Assembly (NCBI RefSeq): GCF_004634195.1
Contig: NZ_SKBP01000004.1
Coordinates: 1-64,000 of the forward strand
Origin: Flavobacterium salilacus subsp. salilacus
GTDB taxonomy: Bacteria; Bacteroidota; Bacteroidia; Flavobacteriales; Flavobacteriaceae
Direction: 5' to 3'
DNA: 64,000 bases
Shown here: one piece after another, positions 7,004 to 15,980 of the stretch
Numbering within the stretch: position 1 is the first letter of the stretch
How the letters are laid out: every line of letters starts with the position of its first letter
Made by a program: the position numbers and the translations under genes
The notes under the pieces: model-generated
Databases searched by the model: none
The model's input: only the letters and a program-made list of their open reading frames with translations
Told to the model about the DNA's origin: nothing

Positions 7004-8662
7004 ATGTTACAAAATAATGCAAGGTTAAAAGCCTTAATAATGAGTTTATGGAATACTCTATATGGGGGAGGAATTTCTAATCCTATAACTGCTATAGAGC
7101 AGATTACATATTTGTTATTCATTAAGAAACTCGATGAATTAGAAAATACTAGGGAAATAGAAGCAACATCTAAAGGAAAAAAGTATATCTCTAAATTTGA
7201 TGGCAATTATATACCCTGGATTGATGAAACGGTATATCGTCCGAAACCTAGTATGACAGAAGAAGAGAAGGATGAGTTAAATAAAAGAAGGGATGAAGCG
7301 CTTAGATCGAGGCGAAAAAGTGAATTAAAATGGAGCTATTTTAAGGATATGCTTCCAGCCTCTGAAATGTTACTACACGTTAAAAATAATGTGTTTACTT
7401 TCATTAAAGAATTAAACGGAGAATTATCTCCTTTTACACATTATATGACTGATGCTTCTTTTATAATACAAAAGCCATCGTTGCTGGTAGAAGTAGTTAA
7501 AAAAGTTGATGAAATTTTTATAGAAATTGAAAAAGATGCTGAAGAAGGGAAACAATCATTTCAAGATATTCAAGGTGATGTCTATGAAATGCTTCTTAAA
7601 GAAATATCCACCTCTGGCAAAAATGGGCAATTTAGAACTCCCAGACATTTGATAAAGTTGCTTGCTGAACTTACAGAGCCAAAATTAGGAGATAAAATTG
7701 CGGACCCAGCCTGTGGTACTGGAGGTTTTTTACTAGGTGCATATCAATATATACTCACTGATATAATTAGAAAAAAAGAACCCAACTTATTACAAATAGA
7801 TGAAGATGGTTTTGAAAGAGCTAAAGTCTCTTCTTTTCTTGATGAAGAAACGAAACATAAGTTAAATGAAAGCTTTTATGGGTTTGATATTGATATTACA
7901 ATGGTACGTCTAGGTTTAATGAATCTTATGATGCACGGCATAGACAATCCTCATATTAATTATAAAGATACTTTAAGTAAGAATTATAATGAAGAAGCTA
8001 AATATGATATCGTCTTAGCCAACCCTCCTTTTACTGGCAAATTGGATAGAGGTGACGTTAATCCAAGCTTAGGGCTAGATACGGGCTCAACGGAATTACT
8101 ATTTTTATCTCGAATTTCCAAAATGCTACGCATAGGGGGCAAAGCAGCGGTTATCATACCTGAAGGAGTTTTATTTGGTGTTTCCAAAGCTCAAAAAGCT
8201 ACACGAGAAATATTACTAAGAGATAACCAACTAGAAGCTGTTGTTTCTTTACCTGCAGGAGCATTTAAGCCTTACACAGGGGTAAAAACTGCCATTTTGG
8301 TATTTACTAAAGTTGATGAAAACAAAAAAAAGTGGAATACCGAGAAGGTTTGGTTTTATTCATTAGATAATGATGGGTATACTCTTGATGATAGTAGAAG
8401 GAAACTAACTGAAAACCCACTCCCAATAGTAAAACAAGAATATTCTAAGAGAAATAGAACTATTATCTCGGATAGGAAAAAACACTTTTATGTTCATTTA
8501 ACTGAAATTCAGGAAAATGACTTAGATTTAAGCTATAATACATATAAAGAGCATGAATACTACGAAAAAAAATATGAAGCTCCAAAGAAGATTTTAGACA
8601 GCCTAATTCAATTGGAAAATCAAATACTAAGAGAATTAGATGAACTTCAAGAACTTATTTAA
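7004..8662 (+). CDS. hsdM: Type I restriction-modification DNA methyltransferase subunit HsdM, 552 aa
   Basis: N-terminal HsdM helical domain (SLWNTLYGGGISNPITAIEQ, then ITYLLFIKKLDE), then an N6-adenine methyltransferase: SAM motif I IADPACGTGGFLLGAY near residues 231-246, and catalytic motif IV NPPF near 339. The length is normal for HsdM. With HsdS it should methylate adenine in a bipartite target. It is the first gene of a tight operon (3-base gap to hsdS, then overlaps of 4 and 8 bases), so all four products probably act together. Unlike a normal type I locus, no HsdR follows. Confidence 0.95.
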   Translation: MLQNNARLKALIMSLWNTLYGGGISNPITAIEQITYLLFIKKLDELENTREIEATSKGKKYISKFDGNYIPWIDETVYRPKPSMTEEEKDELNKRRDEALRSRRKSELKWSYFKDMLPASEMLLHVKNNVFTFIKELNGELSPFTHYMTDASFIIQKPSLLVEVVKKVDEIFIEIEKDAEEGKQSFQDIQGDVYEMLLKEISTSGKNGQFRTPRHLIKLLAELTEPKLGDKIADPACGTGGFLLGAYQYILTDIIRKKEPNLLQIDEDGFERAKVSSFLDEETKHKLNESFYGFDIDITMVRLGLMNLMMHGIDNPHINYKDTLSKNYNEEAKYDIVLANPPFTGKLDRGDVNPSLGLDTGSTELLFLSRISKMLRIGGKAAVIIPEGVLFGVSKAQKATREILLRDNQLEAVVSLPAGAFKPYTGVKTAILVFTKVDENKKKWNTEKVWFYSLDNDGYTLDDSRRKLTENPLPIVKQEYSKRNRTIISDRKKHFYVHLTEIQENDLDLSYNTYKEHEYYEKKYEAPKKILDSLIQLENQILRELDELQELI

Positions 8663-8665
8663 GTT

Positions 8666-10027
8666 ATGAAAGTAAAATTAGAGAAACTATTTCTTTTTAA
8701 AGAGAAGTCCAAAATAAAAGCAGGGGAAGGTTTGTCAGAAGGGAATTTCCCATTTTATACATCTAGTCCAACACTTTCAAAATGGGTGGACAATTGGCAA
8801 TATTCTGACCCATCTTTAATCTTTGGAACGGGTGGTTCTCCAAGTATTCACTATTCTACCGATAGATTTTCAACATCTACAGATTGTATTGTTATTTCTA
8901 AAAAAAACGATATAGAACTGAATGAGAAATTTGTATATTATTACTTACTTGGTAATTTGCACATAATTGAGCGAGGATTTAAAGGTGCTGGATTGAAACA
9001 TATTTCTAAAAAATACATACAAAACATTGAAGTTCCAATATATCCAATTGAACGACAAAATGAAATTGTAACCCTCTTAGATAAAGTCAGCTCTTTATTA
9101 AAGAAAAGAGAAGATGCAATAGCGGGATTAGATGATTTATTACAAGCTCAATTCTATATTATGTTTGGAGATAGTTATAATAATCCAAACAACTATGAAA
9201 CGAAAAAGATTGTTGAGATTTGCTCAAAGATTATAGATTGTCCTCACTCAACCCCAAATTATGTAGATGAAATAACGGAATATCCCTGTATTAGAACATC
9301 TGAAATAAAGGGTGGAGAAATTATTTGGGATTCGATCAAGTACCTTAATTCAGAAGGTCACAAAGTTAGGATATTAAGGTTAGAACCAATGGAAGGTGAT
9401 ATTGTATTTGGAAGGGAAGGCACTGTGGGTGATGCAGCACTCATCCCAAATAATGTTAATATAAGTCTAGGTCAAAGAGTAATGTTGTTTCGTGTAAATC
9501 ATGAACTTGTTACACCTGAATATTTTTGGGCTCTTTTACGTTCTAATGGAATACAATTTAAAATTAAAATAAGGACTGTTGGCGCTACTGTTAAGAGAAT
9601 TAATATAAAAGATGTAAAACAAATTATATGTCCTGTTCCACCGCTAAAAGAACAGGAAAAGTTCGGCTATCTTGTACATAAGCATCAAGCTTTTAAAGAA
9701 AAATATTTTATGACATTTTCTAAAACTAAAGAATTGTTTAATTCATTAATTCAACAAGCTTTTAGTGGTCAACTTAATGTTTTAGAAGAAGTTGCTCTTG
9801 AATCTTTAATAGATGATATTGACTTAGAAAAAGACAAAAATGACGTGCGGGATATCGCTACTGTTTATTTAAGGGAATTAGTTGAAAAATTAAATGATAA
9901 AGATTTTGAGCATTTAATCCAATATAGGAAAGCAAAGAAAGTTGCATTCCAACTTTTAGAGTCAGGAATTCTAACACAGCGTTTTAATGACAAAAATAAA
10001 AGTGTAGAGCTTATCATTAAACAATGA
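8666..10027 (+). CDS. hsdS: Type I specificity subunit HsdS with an unusual C-terminal extension, 453 aa
   Basis: Two target-recognition halves can be seen. Half one (about residues 1-135) runs into the conserved helix EIVTLLDKVSSLLKKREDAI; half two (about 170-340, with GDIVFGREGTVGDAAL) runs into a second helix ending LFNSLIQQAFSGQL. This is the standard two-TRD HsdS layout reading a split sequence. After about residue 375 there is an extra 78-aa acidic helical tail (SLIDDIDLEKDKNDVRD, FEHLIQYRKAKKVAFQ) not expected in HsdS. It may dock the downstream ATPase or nuclease. The stop overlaps the next ATG (ATGA). Confidence 0.92.
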   Translation: MKVKLEKLFLFKEKSKIKAGEGLSEGNFPFYTSSPTLSKWVDNWQYSDPSLIFGTGGSPSIHYSTDRFSTSTDCIVISKKNDIELNEKFVYYYLLGNLHIIERGFKGAGLKHISKKYIQNIEVPIYPIERQNEIVTLLDKVSSLLKKREDAIAGLDDLLQAQFYIMFGDSYNNPNNYETKKIVEICSKIIDCPHSTPNYVDEITEYPCIRTSEIKGGEIIWDSIKYLNSEGHKVRILRLEPMEGDIVFGREGTVGDAALIPNNVNISLGQRVMLFRVNHELVTPEYFWALLRSNGIQFKIKIRTVGATVKRINIKDVKQIICPVPPLKEQEKFGYLVHKHQAFKEKYFMTFSKTKELFNSLIQQAFSGQLNVLEEVALESLIDDIDLEKDKNDVRDIATVYLRELVEKLNDKDFEHLIQYRKAKKVAFQLLESGILTQRFNDKNKSVELIIKQ

Positions 10028-11787
10028 AACTATTAAAATTACATATTCAAGATGAGTTTAGAAGTTTACATAGTGACTTCATCGTAGACTTTCATAATTT
10101 AGAGTCAAGAGTGGCTGACTTGGAGACATTTCAACCTTTCTGTTTTGCAGGTTTAAATGGTAGTGGTAAATCTAATGTTCTTGAAGCTCTGGCATCAATT
10201 TTTTATCATTTAGAATTTTGTGTGGCTAAATTTAGACCTCAAAGTTTTGATAAATATTTTAAACGTCATATTTGTACTCCCAATTCATTTCAATTAGAAT
10301 ATTTAATTGGAAAACATGATGACAAGCCATATATTTTGCCTAATTTTTATAGGGTTGTTATTTCGAAAACTAATGATAAGCAAAAAAAGGAAGTAGATAA
10401 TGAACCTAAAATGTTTATCCAAGAATATCCTTTTCAAGCAAAAAATGAACTTAAAGAAATTTCATTAGTTCCCTCTAAAAATAATAATGAAGCCGCTGAG
10501 GGTAAAATTTATCTGCCTGATTTGGTTGTTGGCTACAGTTCAGGTGAAAATGAAATTTTAAGCCTACCATTTATAAAAAACAGGTTAGTCAATTTTGATA
10601 AATATCGAGAAGACTATAAAGGTAGAATTCTGTTCAATGAGCCTGAAACAAGTCTTATATATATTGATGAGAGTATGAGTCAAGCAGTATTATTAGCTGC
10701 ATTAATTTTTGAAGATGATGAAACGCTTAAACCGTTAAAAAAAGAGCTCGGTATTGTTGGTTTACAAAGCTTTACTATGAACCTAAATAATCAAGGTTTA
10801 GCAATGGTTGATAAAGAAGTTATCACTTCTAAACCAATACTTGAGCATATAAGAGCTAGGCTAGAAGATTTAAAAAAATGCGCAACTTCGTATTATGAAG
10901 AACAATCTGATATGATTGATGGTTTTTTTGGTCCATTTTCTGTTTTAAGCCTTGATTTCTTTGTGGATGATATAACCAAAAAAGTCTTCAAAAAACATTT
11001 TAAGACTTCATTTGAGTTATTCCGCTTCTTTCAAGTGCTTTATGAACTCAATTCAAATATAGTTTCAGATAGTATCAAAGAGGATGTATATAACTCAAAG
11101 GGATTTTATACAGATGGCAAATTGCCCATACCTGCTCCTCAAGACACTGTATTTCATTTTCTTGACTATAGAATACTCAAAAAAGTTAAAGGTTATGAAG
11201 AGCCATTACCCCTGTTGCTTCGAGAATTTTCAGATGGTGAACATCAATTCTTACACACGATAGGTATCTGCTTAATGATGAAAGAGCGGAGGAGCTTACT
11301 CCTTTTAGATGAGCCCGAAACTCATTTTAATCCATCATGGCGAGCTAAATTCATTAAAATATTAAATGACAGTATTACTGCTGGCAATCCTAAGGGATTA
11401 ACTGATGGAGATATAAATGTACATTTATTAAAGGATGTGATAATTACCTCACATTCTCCCTTTATTATTTCAGACTGTATGCCAAACAACGTTATTTTTT
11501 TCAAACGTAATGAAGAAACACAGAAAGTTGACGCTAAAAGCGCATTAGAATTAGATTTTAATACTTATGGAACTTCAGTAGAAATAATACTAAACGAGTT
11601 ATTCGAATATAATCAGTCCATTGGAGATTGGTCTAAGCAAGAATTGTTAAATATAGTTTTTGATAAAATAAGAACTCAGAATGATGTCCTAAATGCCAAA
11701 AATAATTTAAGAAAACTTGGGCCATCTATAGAAAAAGATTTAGTCTTAGCTAAGTTAAACCGTATTAAACCTGAAAATAATGCTTAG
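10024..11787 (+). CDS. Restriction-system-associated AAA/ABC-type ATPase, 587 aa (PtuA-like)
   Basis: An SMC/RecF-like ATPase: Walker A AGLNGSGKSNVLEALAS near residues 42-58, ABC-signature-like REFSDGEHQFLH near 400, Walker B SLLLLDEPETHFNP near 423, and the H-loop TSHSPFIISD near 475. The same plan is seen in OLD-type and PtuA ATPases, but no Toprim domain is visible, unlike OLD. Families of this kind are annotated next to type I methylases. The neighbour downstream is an HNH nuclease, translationally overlapping by 8 bases. Together they likely form the effector that senses unmodified DNA or a phage trigger and drives cleavage. Confidence 0.88.
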   Translation: MKLLKLHIQDEFRSLHSDFIVDFHNLESRVADLETFQPFCFAGLNGSGKSNVLEALASIFYHLEFCVAKFRPQSFDKYFKRHICTPNSFQLEYLIGKHDDKPYILPNFYRVVISKTNDKQKKEVDNEPKMFIQEYPFQAKNELKEISLVPSKNNNEAAEGKIYLPDLVVGYSSGENEILSLPFIKNRLVNFDKYREDYKGRILFNEPETSLIYIDESMSQAVLLAALIFEDDETLKPLKKELGIVGLQSFTMNLNNQGLAMVDKEVITSKPILEHIRARLEDLKKCATSYYEEQSDMIDGFFGPFSVLSLDFFVDDITKKVFKKHFKTSFELFRFFQVLYELNSNIVSDSIKEDVYNSKGFYTDGKLPIPAPQDTVFHFLDYRILKKVKGYEEPLPLLLREFSDGEHQFLHTIGICLMMKERRSLLLLDEPETHFNPSWRAKFIKILNDSITAGNPKGLTDGDINVHLLKDVIITSHSPFIISDCMPNNVIFFKRNEETQKVDAKSALELDFNTYGTSVEIILNELFEYNQSIGDWSKQELLNIVFDKIRTQNDVLNAKNNLRKLGPSIEKDLVLAKLNRIKPENNA

Positions 11788-12802
11788 ATTATATAGACCT
11801 ATTGAACACGATATATTTAAATTACATACTATTCTAGAACATTTAGTATGTAATGTATGGTGCGAAGCTTGTGATGAAGCTTGTGATAGCAAACTTCAAA
11901 ACGAATTTAAAGCTCTTTATGTCTATTCCGTAAAAAAAGGTGTGACTTTAAAAAATGAAGTAGAAAGAATATATAAAATTTTTCAAGTTATCCCAATTGA
12001 AGATAGAGCACTTATTAAAAAAGCATTTGAAAAAAATAACGATATCGAAAGATTATGTAATGGAGAAATACCAATTTATTTAAATGAGTTAAATGACGTT
12101 ATAAGTAATGATATAAAACCACTTTTTAAGTGGTGCTATGAAGTCCTTCTTAATAAAGAGAAAGTTGTAGGTGATAAAATGGATTACTACAAGGCACTAA
12201 TCAAACATAATAATTTTCATGTTTGCCCATGTTGTGGATTAATTGATATTGAATCCTTTGAAAGCAAATATAGAGAAGCCTTTGACCATTATCTTCCAAA
12301 ATCAAAATATCCATTTGCAAGTGTTAATTTTAGAAATCTAGTCCCCTTATGTTATAAATGTAATTCTGACAGGAAAAAAGCTAGGGACCCAATTGAAAAT
12401 GAAAGAGTTGTGTTTTATCCCTTTTCTCAAGAAGACCATTCTATAGAAATATGTTCAGAATTCCTACTAAGTAATAATGATGAAACACTTGAAACGGAGC
12501 TTGAAGATTTCAAAATTGATTTTATTGGCAACAGTGATAAAATTGACACTTGGAAGTGGTTATTTGATATAGAAGAAAGATATGGCAGTCAGATGAAAAG
12601 ATTTGCTACATCTTTTTTAGGACATATTAGAAGGTTGCATAATCAATTTGTTAGTTTAAATCCAAATTGGACATACTTGGAAACCATAGATTTCCTTATA
12701 AATGACTATAAAAATGACTATTTTGATGATAAAAAATTTCTAAAAATTGCATTTCTAAAAGCAGTAAAGAAAGATAACGCATTTCTACAGACAAGCGCAT
12801 AA
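11780..12802 (+). CDS. HNH endonuclease, effector of the hsdMS-AAA operon, 340 aa (PtuB-like)
   Basis: An HNH fold in the middle: HVCPCCGLIDIESF (first zinc pair) near residue 147, AFDHYLPKSKYPFASVNFRN carrying the catalytic His and the Asn, and VPLCYKCNSDRKKARDP (second zinc pair) near 188-204. This is the spacing of HNH/Zn-knuckle nucleases paired with ATPases, as in Septu PtuB. The N-terminal 140 residues are helical and unfamiliar; the C-terminal 110 are helical. It is the last gene of the operon and is followed by a weak hairpin at 12844. The family is clear; pairing with type I subunits rather than HsdR is the unusual part. Confidence 0.85.
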   Translation: MLRLYRPIEHDIFKLHTILEHLVCNVWCEACDEACDSKLQNEFKALYVYSVKKGVTLKNEVERIYKIFQVIPIEDRALIKKAFEKNNDIERLCNGEIPIYLNELNDVISNDIKPLFKWCYEVLLNKEKVVGDKMDYYKALIKHNNFHVCPCCGLIDIESFESKYREAFDHYLPKSKYPFASVNFRNLVPLCYKCNSDRKKARDPIENERVVFYPFSQEDHSIEICSEFLLSNNDETLETELEDFKIDFIGNSDKIDTWKWLFDIEERYGSQMKRFATSFLGHIRRLHNQFVSLNPNWTYLETIDFLINDYKNDYFDDKKFLKIAFLKAVKKDNAFLQTSA

Positions 12803-12843
12803 GTCAAAAAATAGCGTGATAGATTGTTAACTAATAAGTTAGA

Positions 12844-12867
12844 GCCCTTCCATTTTACTGAAAGGGC
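12844..12867. terminator. Weak hairpin between convergent genes
   Basis: A 6-bp stem, GCCCTT with AAGGGC, with a 12-base loop sits between the ends of the HNH gene and the DUF3871 gene. The T run is poor on both strands. Confidence 0.35.
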
Positions 12868-12872
12868 AAATC

Positions 12873-13961
12873 TCAACTCAAAAACCAAGCATAGCCAGAA
12901 CTGCTACCACTTAGTGCTTTTACAATACCCTGATTAAAATCAAAGGCATTTACATTCCTTTCAAGGAAAGTATCTATATAACTGGACTTGTTAGCTTGGG
13001 TAAATAGGTTATATACCTTCCATAAGTCAACATTACCTGTATCATCCCTACAGAAACTCTCATCCTGATAGTAGTCCTTTGCAATAGTACTAAACTGTCC
13101 ATCATTAAAATCTAATTGAGGTATTTCAGCTTTCACTTTCTTAGACAAGTGTTGGTATAACCTTGCCTTACCTACTAATTGAGCAAATTGATGCTCAGAG
13201 AGTGAATAATTGCTAAATTCCTGCATGGCTTTTAAATGTGCTTCAGCCTGATAACCCTGCATTATTTCAAGTGCTTTGGCTTCTAAATCCCGTACATGCA
13301 TTACCTTCAGGCTCTCCTGAAAACCATCAGTATTGATACATAAGTTAAGGCATACCTGATTTTGGAAGCCTATAAAGAATTTAAACTTCTCAGCACTTTT
13401 CTTACTGTATAAGTTCTCCTGATTGTAGGCTCTTACACCTCCAATAGTAAGTTGTAATTCATTTCCTCCTACTTTCTCCATTATGGTAGTAGATTTCATG
13501 ATAAAAGCCATCCTTTCATAATAGATAGTCTTTTCATTATCCAGTAGTTCTTTTACAGGCTTATGTATTGCCTCCGGGGTTCTGCCTTTTATCTGGTGGC
13601 TTACCCTAATCTCAGGAGTTTCAAACTTAGCCTGTGGAAATGCCTTATAGGCAGCTTCCTGTATCGCTTCTATAAACTCCTGGTGTGCTATGGTCTTTTC
13701 ATTGTCCTTTGAGAATACAGGTATAATACAGTCATTGCTTAGGTGTTGTAATTCTACTTCAGTAGTATTAGCTTCTATAAAAGGTCTTTTAGGTACAGAT
13801 ACATTCTGTATTGTCTGAGGTTGTGGGATTACAATAGTAGGTTCTGTTATAACCTCATTGTTTCTCGGAGGTACAGTAGTTGTATTGTTGTTAGCCTGCC
13901 TTATGACAGGTTTTAATTGCAGAGTTGCATTATTGTTGTGTTTGATAGTGTAAGCTTCCAT
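12873..13961 (-). CDS. DUF3871-family protein, 362 aa
   Basis: The C-terminal two thirds match the DUF3871 pattern of Bacteroidota mobile elements: YSLSEHQFAQLVGKARLYQH, YYQDESFCRDDTGNVDLWKV and YNLFTQANKSSYIDTFLERN. The N-terminal 90 residues are a Gln/Asn/Pro/Thr-rich linker (for example TIVIPQPQTIQNV). The family has some resemblance in order and setting to phage DUF932-type proteins near recombinases; its role is unknown. It overlaps the upstream RecA-fold ATPase by 32 bases, so the two are co-translated. A copy of the 16-bp motif lies inside the gene (13476-13491). Confidence 0.8.
   Translation of the reverse strand: MEAYTIKHNNNATLQLKPVIRQANNNTTTVPPRNNEVITEPTIVIPQPQTIQNVSVPKRPFIEANTTEVELQHLSNDCIIPVFSKDNEKTIAHQEFIEAIQEAAYKAFPQAKFETPEIRVSHQIKGRTPEAIHKPVKELLDNEKTIYYERMAFIMKSTTIMEKVGGNELQLTIGGVRAYNQENLYSKKSAEKFKFFIGFQNQVCLNLCINTDGFQESLKVMHVRDLEAKALEIMQGYQAEAHLKAMQEFSNYSLSEHQFAQLVGKARLYQHLSKKVKAEIPQLDFNDGQFSTIAKDYYQDESFCRDDTGNVDLWKVYNLFTQANKSSYIDTFLERNVNAFDFNQGIVKALSGSSSGYAWFLS
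13476..13491 (-). repeat. Dispersed 16-bp element motif, copy 4 (inside a gene)
   Basis: Minus strand TACTACCATAATGGAG, inside the DUF3871 gene, read there as STTIME. Confidence 0.5.
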
Positions 13962-14814
13962 TGCTGCTAAAATTTTGTGGGTTTACTAAATGTTGTTGTG
14001 ATGTGATAGCATCTTTTTGTTGTTTGAAGTTGTACTCTAAGAGTTCCCTCCACTGTGCGTATTGATTATAGAGTACTTTCAATTCATCAAGATTGGTACA
14101 TGCCTTTATCTTGTTCCGGGCATCCTGAAGGTTAGTGCCACTGTTGCACCATTCCAGTATCTTCTTACCTGTGGCAGAATTAATGATAAATTCAGGTTTA
14201 TTCATGAACAGTCCTGTCCTGTCCTTACTTGCCCTTACCAAGTGGTTCTCATTGATAAGTTCAAAGTTTATGGTAAGCTCATACTCAAAGCCTTCTTTGG
14301 TAATCTCTTTAGTACCTAACTTCTGTACTTTGAGTTTACCTGAAGCATCCCTGTCAATATCATATTCTATTTTCCTGCGGGTGGTGGTAATGATATGGCA
14401 GTCTGATTGCAGTATCTTATCTATAAAAGCTTGGTGCCTGGGGCTTACTTGTGCCCAATCCTGAAACCTGCCACCAAGTTTCTCATGTATTTCCAAACAG
14501 CCTCCTGAGCCATTCCATTCATGGGTAATACTGTCTATGATAACTACAGCTATCTTTGCCCTTTCACAGACTGATATAGCTTCTATGTACCTTTCAGGGC
14601 TATAGGGTGGGGATAAGTCCAGTACATTAAAACTACCTAAGTCTGAGTAAAGTGAGGCAGATGAATTTTCGGTGTCAATGACTGCAATTTTATTCCAGTC
14701 TTGGGTCATGCCATAAGCTAATAATAAGGCAGAGTGAGTTTTTCCAAACCCACTTGCTCCACTTATGCCTAAGCGTAGCTTTACCTGCCTTCTCTCGGAT
14801 GGTCTTAATTGCAT
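13930..14814 (-). CDS. RecA-fold AAA ATPase (phage Sak4-like), 294 aa
   Basis: Walker A GASGFGKTHSALLLAYG near residue 18, Walker B IAVVIIDSITHEW near 92, and HIITTTRRKIEYDI as a sensor strand near 140. The single-core RecA-like layout and its place beside DUF3871 and a polymerase suggest a recombination-mediating ATPase of the Sak4/RadA kind; other AAA nucleotide-binding phage proteins look similar. The C-terminal 70 residues are a variable Gln/Asn-rich tail. It starts a two-gene minus-strand operon and diverges from the DUF5131 gene. Confidence 0.75.
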   Translation of the reverse strand: MQLRPSERRQVKLRLGISGASGFGKTHSALLLAYGMTQDWNKIAVIDTENSSASLYSDLGSFNVLDLSPPYSPERYIEAISVCERAKIAVVIIDSITHEWNGSGGCLEIHEKLGGRFQDWAQVSPRHQAFIDKILQSDCHIITTTRRKIEYDIDRDASGKLKVQKLGTKEITKEGFEYELTINFELINENHLVRASKDRTGLFMNKPEFIINSATGKKILEWCNSGTNLQDARNKIKACTNLDELKVLYNQYAQWRELLEYNFKQQKDAITSQQHLVNPQNFSSNGSLHYQTQQ

Positions 14815-14875
14815 AATTTTAATATTTAAAATGGTTAATATTGAAATGAAAAAAGATTAATTTTTTTATTAATTT

Positions 14876-14907
14876 GTTGTACAACTAAAAAAAGGGTGTT
14901 ATTTTTG
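14876..14907 (+). promoter_or_regulatory. Promoter with operator-like palindrome upstream of the DUF5131 gene
   Basis: TTG at 14877-14879 and TATTTTTG at 14900-14907 are separated by 20 bases, a good Bacteroidota -33/-7 pair reading plus. The perfect palindrome GTTGTACAAC (14876-14885) covers the -33, as expected for a repressor site. A 190-base leader follows before the ATG at 15095, long enough to hold regulatory RNA structure. Confidence 0.6.
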
Positions 14908-15094
14908 CGCCAAATCCCGAAATGGGCTACTTCGAATAAAATTTAGAGTGCTGTTCTTGCCTCGAATTTTCCAGAATACTTACTTTATTGTTTCCATGGA
15001 AATTTTTAGACCTCAAAAGGTTTAAATATCCTTGCGTGTGTAGTGTTTTCTCGTACGCTTTTTAATTATTTATTAATCAAAAAGTATCATTGAC

Positions 15095-15886
15095 ATGATG
15101 AGTAAAACAGAAAACAATCTAAAAATTGATGGGTTCAATAAAACCCATATTAATTGGACTGACCTTACCTGGAATCCATGGACAGGTTGCTCTAAAGTCT
15201 CCGCAGGATGCAAATTCTGTTATATGGATGATTTCGAAATAAAAAATGGTAGAGACCCGAAGGTAGTTAAGAGAACCTCAAAATTGACTTTTGAAAAACC
15301 TCTTAAAGTTAAAACCCCTTCAATAATCTTCACTTGTTCCATGAGTGATTTCTTCCATCCTGCTGCGGATGAATGGAGAAAAGAAGCTTGGGAAATCATA
15401 AGGAGAACCCCACACCATAGATACCAGATACTCACCAAGAGACCTGAAAGGATAAAGGAATGCCTTCCAGATGATTGGTGTCAAGCTAATTACAAACATG
15501 TTTGGTTAGGGACAAGTGTTGAAAATAATGACCCTAAAGTAATTGATAGAATAAGAATTTTAAGGGAAGTTCCCTGTGAAATCAGGTTTATATCTTTTGA
15601 GCCTCTCCTTGATGATGTTAAATTAGAAAAGAGCCAACTTGAAGGGATTCACTGGGGAATTATTGGTGGAGAATCAGGTAAATATGTAAAGGGTAAACCT
15701 CAATTTAGAGAAGCTGACCCGCAATGGTTCAGGAATCTGAGAGATATATTAAAGGATGCAGGTGTGTTAGTCTGGTTTAAACAGGCTGGAACTTACCTTG
15801 CCCATAAATATAAAATGAAAGGTAAAGGAGGTGAATTATATCAAATTCCATCAGACCTTAGGTTAAGAGAAAGACCGGAATTTTAA
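15095..15886 (+). CDS. Phage Gp37/Gp68 (DUF5131) radical-SAM-like protein, 263 aa
   Basis: NWTDLTWNPWTGCSKVSAGC followed by KFCY gives the cysteine cluster of the Gp37/Gp68 family. FTCSMSDFFHP, HRYQILTKRPERI, VWLGTSVEN, FISFEPLLDDV, WGIIGGESG and WFKQAGT follow in the expected order. The fold is TIM-barrel-like and related to radical SAM enzymes; substrate unknown. It is frequent in phages and islands, sometimes beside three-Cys partner proteins, none of which is seen here. It stands alone behind the palindrome-bearing promoter. Start 15098 is an equal alternative. Confidence 0.85.
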   Translation: MMSKTENNLKIDGFNKTHINWTDLTWNPWTGCSKVSAGCKFCYMDDFEIKNGRDPKVVKRTSKLTFEKPLKVKTPSIIFTCSMSDFFHPAADEWRKEAWEIIRRTPHHRYQILTKRPERIKECLPDDWCQANYKHVWLGTSVENNDPKVIDRIRILREVPCEIRFISFEPLLDDVKLEKSQLEGIHWGIIGGESGKYVKGKPQFREADPQWFRNLRDILKDAGVLVWFKQAGTYLAHKYKMKGKGGELYQIPSDLRLRERPEF

Positions 15887-15939
15887 TACCAAGACTGGGT
15901 ATGAATATTCATTCGCAGGAGCTATATAAATAGCGAGGC

Positions 15940-15977
15940 CTAACCCTTTTATGGGTTAGCCCTCCCTTCGGGGAGGG
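15940..15977 (+). promoter_or_regulatory. Tandem stable hairpins ending 3 bases before the polymerase ATG
   Basis: Hairpin 1: CTAACCC (15940-15946) with GGGTTAG (15953-15959), 6-base loop. Hairpin 2, immediately after: CCCTCCC (15960-15966), TTCG loop, GGGAGGG (15971-15977). C(UUCG)G is an extra-stable RNA tetraloop. No T run follows, so it is not a standard terminator. The polymerase ATG is at 15981, so the structure probably gates translation, or works as a single-stranded DNA signal. Confidence 0.6.
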
Positions 15978-15980
15978 GAT

